Origin: Candidatus Pelagibacterales bacterium
Lineage (GTDB): Bacteria; Pseudomonadota; Alphaproteobacteria; TMED109
Length of the DNA stretch: 21,498 nucleotides
Direction: 5' to 3'
Assembly: GCA_002684605.1 (NCBI GenBank)
Contig: NYVM01000049.1
Span: 28,573-50,070 of the forward strand
The notes under the pieces are model-generated. The model was not told where the DNA came from and searched no databases. It was given only the letters and a program-made list of their open reading frames with translations. The position numbers and the translations under genes were made by a program. Shown here one piece after another: positions 14,276 through 21,498 of this stretch (positions are counted from its first letter, which is position 1; the number at the start of each line of letters is the position of its first letter).

Positions 14276-15844
14276 ATGAAAAAAGAAAGTGTTCTAATAT
14301 CTAAAGCTGCAGAAATATCTGTTGCTGAATTATTCCAAATTCAAGCACAAAAAACTCCTAGGGCAATGGCTATAATTAATTCAAATGGAGATAAATATAC
14401 TTATAAAAACTTTTTATTGAGAGTACTTAAATTATCTACAGTTTTAATAAAACGGGGAGTTAAACCTAAAGATAGAATTGCTATTTTTTCTGAAAATAGA
14501 TTTGAGTATTTAGAGTTAGAAATGGCATGTGCAAAGATAGGTGCAATAGTAACGGCAATAAATTGGCGACTATCTGATAAAGAAGCAAATTACTGTATTA
14601 ATTTAGTAAAACCGAAGATAATCTTTTTTTCAGAAAGATTTAAAATTAAGACAAAGTTAAGATCAATTAAAAGTTTAACAAGCATAATATTTGGTTTGAA
14701 GTATGAAAATTTAATAGATAAAGTAATTCCTTATTCTGGGCCAAGCTTAGGGTTTGGTGAGGATATTCTTGTTATTTTATTTACATCCGGAACTACAGGT
14801 AATCCTAAAGGAGCTAAAATTTCTCATAGAGCTTTTATTGCTAGAACAATGTATTGGACTTATGAATATAAGGTTAATCAAGAAGACACTTTTCCTGCAT
14901 GGGCACCTATGTTTCATATGGCATCTACTGATTTAGCTATAGGTTCTTTAATAATAGGAGCTTCTGTTGCCTTTATTGATGGTTTTCAACCAAAGGTCTT
15001 AAAAAGCTTTATTCAAAAATATAAATTGTCTTGGTTAGTTTTAATGCCGGGAATGTTAGAAGGCTTTATTAAATTTCTGAATGGAAAAAAAATAAAAATT
15101 AAGGGGATTAAAGCTATGGGAGCTATGGCAGATTTGATTCCTAAAAATCAAATTATAGAAATTACTACATTATTAGATACTTCATATCTTAATTCTTTTG
15201 GCTCTACAGAAACTGGAATGCCTCCAGCATCAGGGGGAGTTATTGATAAAAATTCTAAAAACTTCTCTCTTTCAAAAACTCAAAGTAGTTTTTGTGAGGT
15301 TATATTAGTGAATGATAATAAAACTGTAGAATTAGGTTTTTCAGGAGAATGCGCAGTAAGAGGACCAACATTATTCAGCGGTTACTGGAAAGCAGAAGAA
15401 ACAAACTTAAAAGATTTTAAAAATGGTTGGTTTCATATGGGGGATGTGATGAAAAGAAACATAGATGGAACACTAGATTTTGTAGATAGAAAAAAATATT
15501 TAATAAAATCAGGAGGAGAAAATATTTATCCTGCTGAAATAGAGAGAATATTACTAGGTCATAAAAATGTATCTGAAGCTATAGTCGTAAAAATAACAAG
15601 TAAAAAATGGGGAGAATCGCCTATTGCAATAATTAGTGTAGTAAGTTCTTTAGAAAAGAACGATACTACTAAAAAATTAAAACAATTATGTAAGGCTAAT
15701 TTAGCTAGTTATAAACAACCTATAGATATATTAGTTATAAATGAATCTGATATTCCAAGAAGTACGACTGGGAAAGTTCAGAGACATTTAGTAGAAAAAA
15801 TGATAAAAACATATTTTAATGGGAAAACTTTAATAAGAAAATAG
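14276..15844 (+). CDS. AMP-forming acyl-CoA synthetase / acid--CoA ligase
   Basis: A 522-residue ANL-superfamily enzyme. It activates a carboxylic acid with ATP to an acyl-adenylate and then to the CoA thioester. The phosphate loop FTSGTTGNPKGAKISH is at about 169-184. The substrate-pocket motif NSFGSTETGMPP follows in the middle of the protein. The hinge is near D404-RKKYLIKSGGENIYP, and the catalytic lysine lies in RSTTGK (K500). It has no signal peptide, so it is cytoplasmic. The start is two bases after the rhodanese stop and no good ribosome site is seen, which points to coupling. The acid (fatty, aromatic or branched) cannot be told from these motifs. Confidence 0.88.
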   Translation: MKKESVLISKAAEISVAELFQIQAQKTPRAMAIINSNGDKYTYKNFLLRVLKLSTVLIKRGVKPKDRIAIFSENRFEYLELEMACAKIGAIVTAINWRLSDKEANYCINLVKPKIIFFSERFKIKTKLRSIKSLTSIIFGLKYENLIDKVIPYSGPSLGFGEDILVILFTSGTTGNPKGAKISHRAFIARTMYWTYEYKVNQEDTFPAWAPMFHMASTDLAIGSLIIGASVAFIDGFQPKVLKSFIQKYKLSWLVLMPGMLEGFIKFLNGKKIKIKGIKAMGAMADLIPKNQIIEITTLLDTSYLNSFGSTETGMPPASGGVIDKNSKNFSLSKTQSSFCEVILVNDNKTVELGFSGECAVRGPTLFSGYWKAEETNLKDFKNGWFHMGDVMKRNIDGTLDFVDRKKYLIKSGGENIYPAEIERILLGHKNVSEAIVVKITSKKWGESPIAIISVVSSLEKNDTTKKLKQLCKANLASYKQPIDILVINESDIPRSTTGKVQRHLVEKMIKTYFNGKTLIRK

Positions 15845-15851
15845 TATAATT

Positions 15852-16538
15852 ATGTCTAATAATTCAATAAATAATTCTAGAGTAAAAGTTAAAGTAAAAA
15901 AAGGCTCTAAAAGTGTTTCTTCTAGACGTTGGCTGGAAAGACAATTAAATGATCCCTATGTTGTTGCGGCTAAAGAAGATGGTTATCGTTCACGGTCTGC
16001 TTATAAATTAATAGAATTAAATGATAAGTTTAAATTTTTAAAAAAGAGTAAAACCGTAATTGATTTGGGAGCAGCACCTGGTGGTTGGAGTCAAGTCGCA
16101 GCTAAGATTATAGGTCTTCCTAAAACTGGAAAATTAGTAGCAGTAGATATTCAAGATTTAGTTCCTATAGAAGGTCTTTCATTTATAAATGGAAGTATAA
16201 TGGATGAAGAGATTATAGAAATAATAAAAAAAAAATTAGAATGTCAAGCCGATGTAGTATTATCAGATATGGCACCTTCTGCATCTGGACATAGAAATAC
16301 AGATCAAACGAGAGCATTACTTTTAGCAGAACTTGCTTTAGATACAGCAACAAGACTATTAAAAAAAGAAGGATCATTTTGTTGTAAGTTGATAAGGGGA
16401 AAAGGCGAAGAAGAACTAGTTAGTGTAATGAGGAGGTATTTCTCATCTATTAAACGTTATAAGCCTGAATCTAGTAGAAAGGATTCTGCAGAAATATTTT
16501 TAATTGGTTTAAATTTTAATGATCAAAACTTGGCGTAA
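15852..16538 (+). CDS. rlmE: 23S rRNA 2'-O-ribose methyltransferase RlmE
   Basis: A 228-residue FtsJ/RrmJ family enzyme that methylates U2552 (E. coli numbering) of 23S rRNA in the large subunit. The catalytic tetrad K-D-K-E is intact: K52 in RSAYKL, D139 in LSDMAPSASG, K179 in CCKLIRGKG and E214 in SAEIF. The SAM motif DLGAAPGGWSQVA is at 71-83. The N-terminus is a basic tail of about 25 residues. The gene begins seven bases after the ligase gene and has a weak ribosome site, so it is probably the third member of that operon. The neighbourhood of guaB is ordinary. Confidence 0.95.
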   Translation: MSNNSINNSRVKVKVKKGSKSVSSRRWLERQLNDPYVVAAKEDGYRSRSAYKLIELNDKFKFLKKSKTVIDLGAAPGGWSQVAAKIIGLPKTGKLVAVDIQDLVPIEGLSFINGSIMDEEIIEIIKKKLECQADVVLSDMAPSASGHRNTDQTRALLLAELALDTATRLLKKEGSFCCKLIRGKGEEELVSVMRRYFSSIKRYKPESSRKDSAEIFLIGLNFNDQNLA

Positions 16539-16557
16539 TTAATTAATTATGTATATT
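16530..16557 (+). promoter_or_regulatory. possible guaB promoter overlapping the rlmE stop
   Basis: TTGGCG (16530-16535) and TATATT (16552-16557) are 16 nt apart, upstream of the guaB start and overlapping the end of rlmE. No purine riboswitch or other folded leader was recognised in the 73-nt gap. Confidence 0.3.
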
Positions 16558-16611
16558 CTCTTTATAATTAGTTTAAAACATTTTATATATAAGTAATAAG
16601 AGAGGTAATAA

Positions 16612-19355
<2,744 letters not shown>

Positions 19356-19370
19356 ATAGGAAATTAAGGT

Positions 19371-19847
19371 TTGAAAATTTCATTTTTTATTATTTTTTAT
19401 TTTATTACAATTTGTTGGCCGTTAACAAAAATCATGGGTAATCAAAATCCTCCCTCTTCAAAAGGTGATACCAAGGTAGATATACTAATAGATAAATCAA
19501 TGATATTAAAATTTATAAACCAAGGTGAATATATAAAAGCTAAAAAGAATCTTTTAGTAATTATAAAGAAAGATGAAGGAGATGCTGAAGCATATAATTT
19601 ATTAGGTTATGCAGAAAGACAATTACAAAATTATATTTCAGCTATTAAATTTTATAAAAAAGCATTAACTATTAATAATGATTTTATAGGAGCTCACCAT
19701 TATATTGCTATGGCATATTTAGAATTAGATGATATAGAGAAAGCTAAATATCATTTAAATCAATTAGATTTAATATGCTTATTTGGATGTAAGGATTATT
19801 TTGAAGTAAAAAATAAAGTTGAATTTTATGAGGCAAATAATGATTGA
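19371..19847 (+). CDS. small secreted tetratricopeptide-repeat protein
   Basis: A 158-residue protein. With a TTG start at 19371 it has a signal-like N-terminus ([11 protein letters not shown], hydrophobic to about residue 18). The first ATG, at 19437, would remove this, so I prefer TTG, with AGG at about 19358-19360 as ribosome site. Residues 40-140 form about three TPR helical hairpins, the clearest being [20 protein letters not shown] followed by YKKAL. Near the end, [16 protein letters not shown] places two cysteines four apart. I recall this Cys-x3-Cys element in other alphaproteobacterial TPR proteins. TPRs bind partner proteins; no partner can be named. It lies 15 nt after rsmB and overlaps guaA by eight bases if guaA starts at 19840. 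Confidence 0.7.
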   Translation: MKISFFIIFYFITICWPLTKIMGNQNPPSSKGDTKVDILIDKSMILKFINQGEYIKAKKNLLVIIKKDEGDAEAYNLLGYAERQLQNYISAIKFYKKALTINNDFIGAHHYIAMAYLELDDIEKAKYHLNQLDLICLFGCKDYFEVKNKVEFYEANND

Positions 19848-21423
19848 AGCAAATAATGAAATAATAAAAAAATATAAGGCTGATAATATATTAATAGTAG
19901 ATTTTGGAAGTCAATTTACTCAATTAATAGCAAGAAGAGTTAGAGAAGAAGGGGTTTTTTGCCAAATTATAGCATATAATAAAGTAGATGAGTATTTATT
20001 AAACAATCAACCTAAGGCCATTATTCTTTCCGGAGGACCTTCTTCAGTAATTGGAATTAAAACACCGAGAATATCTGAAAAAATCATTAACTTAAATGTT
20101 CCTATATTAGGTATTTGTTACGGGCAACAAGTAATGGTAAAGCAATTAGGAGGAGAAGTTGTATCTTCAGAAACAAGTGAATTTGGCAGGGCCAGAATTA
20201 CAATGCTTAAATCTTGTGCTTTAACTAATAATGTATGGAAAGAAGGGAATGATTATCAAGTATGGATGAGTCATGGTGATGCAGTAGAAAAGATACCTAA
20301 AGATTTTTATGTAGTTGCTCAATCTGAAGGAGCAGCATTTGCAGTAATTGCAAATGAAAAGAAAAAATTATATGGAGTTCAATTTCATCCTGAAGTGGTT
20401 CATACTCCTGAGGGAAAAAAATTAATTAACAATTTTGTAAAGAATATATCTAATTGTAAATCTAGTTGGAGTATGGAATCATTTGCAGATTATAAGGTTA
20501 ATATACTAAAAAAGCAGATAGGCGATGGAAAGGTTTTATGCGGCCTCTCTGGAGGTGTTGATTCTTCTGTTACTGCAGCTTTATTGGATAAAGCAATAGG
20601 CCCTAAACTAGTGTGCGTTTTTGTAGACCATGGTCTTCTAAGAGGAGGAGAAGCAAAAGAAATAGATGCCATATTCAAAGAAAGACTAGGGTCTCGTTTT
20701 ATACATATAAATGCCTCTGAAATATTTTTGAATGCTTTAAAAAATATTAGTGATCCTGAGGAAAAAAGAAAAACTATAGGAAAAAAATTTATAGAAGTTT
20801 TTGAATTAGAAGCTAAAAAAATAGGAGATGTAAAGTTTTTAGCTCAAGGTACTTTATATCCTGATGTCATTGAGTCAGTATCTTTTGCCGGAGGCCCCTC
20901 AGTTACGATTAAGTCCCATCATAATGTTGGAGGGCTTCCAGAAAAAATGAATCTAGAATTAGTTGAACCCTTGAGAGAGCTATTTAAAGATGAAGTGCGT
21001 ATTTTAGGAAAGGAGTTAGGGCTTCCAGATTACTTGATAGGAAGACATCCTTTTCCTGGACCAGGTTTAGCTATAAGATTACCAGGAGTGATAACTGAAG
21101 AATCTATAATAACTCTTCAAAAAGCAGATACTATATTTATAGAAGAAATAAGGAATGCAGATTTATATGACAAAATTTGGCAAGCATTTTGTGTGCTTCT
21201 TCCTGTTAAAAGTGTAGGAGTCATGGGAGATTCTAGATCTTATGATAAAGCACTAGTTTTAAGAGCCATTACTTCAGTTGATGGCATGACAGCAGACGTA
21301 TATCCATTTGAGCATGCTTTTTTAAACAGAGTTTCCACTAGAATAGTTAATGAAGTTAAAGGAATAAATAGAGTAACCTATGATATTACATCTAAACCAC
21401 CAGGAACAATAGAGTGGGAATAA
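19840..21423 (+). CDS. guaA: GMP synthase (glutamine-hydrolysing)
   Basis: A 527-residue GMP synthase that aminates XMP to GMP using glutamine and ATP. The N-terminal class I amidotransferase has C93 in GICYGQQ and H183/E185 in FHPEV. The ATP-pyrophosphatase domain has the PP-loop SGGVDSS at 237-243. The C-terminal dimerisation part ends in the canonical [14 protein letters not shown] chose ATG at 19840, six bases after GAGG. In-frame ATG at 19828 and TTG at 19819 would add only 4 or 7 residues and cannot be excluded. The gene closes the guaB-rsmB-TPR-guaA series. Confidence 0.96.
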   Translation: MIEANNEIIKKYKADNILIVDFGSQFTQLIARRVREEGVFCQIIAYNKVDEYLLNNQPKAIILSGGPSSVIGIKTPRISEKIINLNVPILGICYGQQVMVKQLGGEVVSSETSEFGRARITMLKSCALTNNVWKEGNDYQVWMSHGDAVEKIPKDFYVVAQSEGAAFAVIANEKKKLYGVQFHPEVVHTPEGKKLINNFVKNISNCKSSWSMESFADYKVNILKKQIGDGKVLCGLSGGVDSSVTAALLDKAIGPKLVCVFVDHGLLRGGEAKEIDAIFKERLGSRFIHINASEIFLNALKNISDPEEKRKTIGKKFIEVFELEAKKIGDVKFLAQGTLYPDVIESVSFAGGPSVTIKSHHNVGGLPEKMNLELVEPLRELFKDEVRILGKELGLPDYLIGRHPFPGPGLAIRLPGVITEESIITLQKADTIFIEEIRNADLYDKIWQAFCVLLPVKSVGVMGDSRSYDKALVLRAITSVDGMTADVYPFEHAFLNRVSTRIVNEVKGINRVTYDITSKPPGTIEWE

Positions 21424-21498
21424 TTCCTAAAACTGAAACCCTTGCTCACCAACGATTACAGAGTATCAGATTGCTTCCAAGTGACCTTTTTGAGAGAT
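21414..21498 (+). CDS. start of an unidentified gene running off the right edge
   Basis: An open frame begins with GTG at 21414, inside the end of guaA, eight bases after AGGA (21402-21405), and runs to the window edge. The peptide reads roughly [15 protein letters not shown] and then [13 protein letters not shown]. It looks coding, but is too short to identify. The piece is richer in GC (30 of 75 bases after guaA) and uses CTT for leucine where the window prefers TTA. Resemblance of the last part to the N-terminus of 3-methyladenine glycosylases (LP..F..RD) is too slight to name it. The true start could also lie elsewhere. Confidence 0.45.
   Translation, partial: MGIIPKTETLAHQRLQSIRLLPSDLFER

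Noticed and set aside
14754..14936. Plus-strand open frame in the acyl-CoA synthetase gene
   Set aside because: It is a +1-frame shadow across the phosphate-loop region of the ligase.
16558..16611. Possible riboswitch before guaB
   Set aside because: The leader is short and AT-rich, and I could not find the paired stems or conserved core of a purine or related riboswitch.
19819..19839. Upstream TTG (19819) and ATG (19828) as the guaA start
   Set aside because: Both are in frame, but ATG at 19840 has the best-placed GAGG ribosome site. The difference is only 4-7 residues.

Overview
The window looks like a piece of the chromosome of an AT-rich (roughly 30% GC by eye), streamlined alphaproteobacterium, probably a free-living and possibly marine one. 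The evidence is the gene set and its style: a recA-alaS-icd series, a DksA with the degenerate zinc finger seen in alphaproteobacteria, a GAAC-N7-GAAC SOS box at recA, a two-domain NADP isocitrate dehydrogenase of the ~404-residue type, and a pqqABCDE cluster. Coding density is very high. No stretch over 300 bases lacks a gene; the longest gap is the 178-nt divergent region 13130-13307. I saw no tRNA, rRNA, CRISPR array, insertion sequence or complete mobile element.

Region by region. 1-2350 (+): the tail of an RND/MMPL-type membrane transporter, then a periplasmic LolA-like protein and an outer-membrane beta-barrel. Together they form a likely trans-envelope (lipid or lipoprotein) export module. 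2434-6851 (+): dksA, recA with its SOS operator, and alaS. 6856-8687 (-): icd and a LOG-family phosphoribohydrolase. 8770-9804 (+): a membrane-anchored protein with Ig-like repeats and a LysM domain. 9809-13129 (-): the PQQ cofactor operon in the order pqqA-B-C-D-E, including a 24-codon pqqA that is easily missed and a hairpin between pqqA and pqqB. 13308-16538 (+): a secreted two-domain rhodanese, an acyl-CoA/AMP ligase and rlmE, packed with 2- and 7-nt gaps. 16612-21423 (+): guaB, rsmB, a small secreted TPR protein and guaA. 21414 to the end: the start of a further gene of different base composition.

How the genes fit together. guaB and guaA are the two steps from IMP to GMP, and they flank rRNA methyltransferase and TPR genes in one tightly packed series. 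The pqq cluster should make the quinone cofactor of periplasmic dehydrogenases, but neither a dehydrogenase nor the pqqF/G-type protease is in view. A secreted sulfurtransferase and an acid-CoA ligase are divergent from it across a shared regulatory region. Four genes (alaS, guaB, rsmB and the TPR gene) appear to start with TTG. Both convergent gene pairs are separated by exactly four bases.

Most of the window is ordinary, recognisable housekeeping content. The less understood parts are the envelope module at the left edge, the rhodanese/ligase pair facing pqqA, the Ig-LysM protein, the small TPR protein and the segment after guaA. I found no clear sign of a wholly new system.
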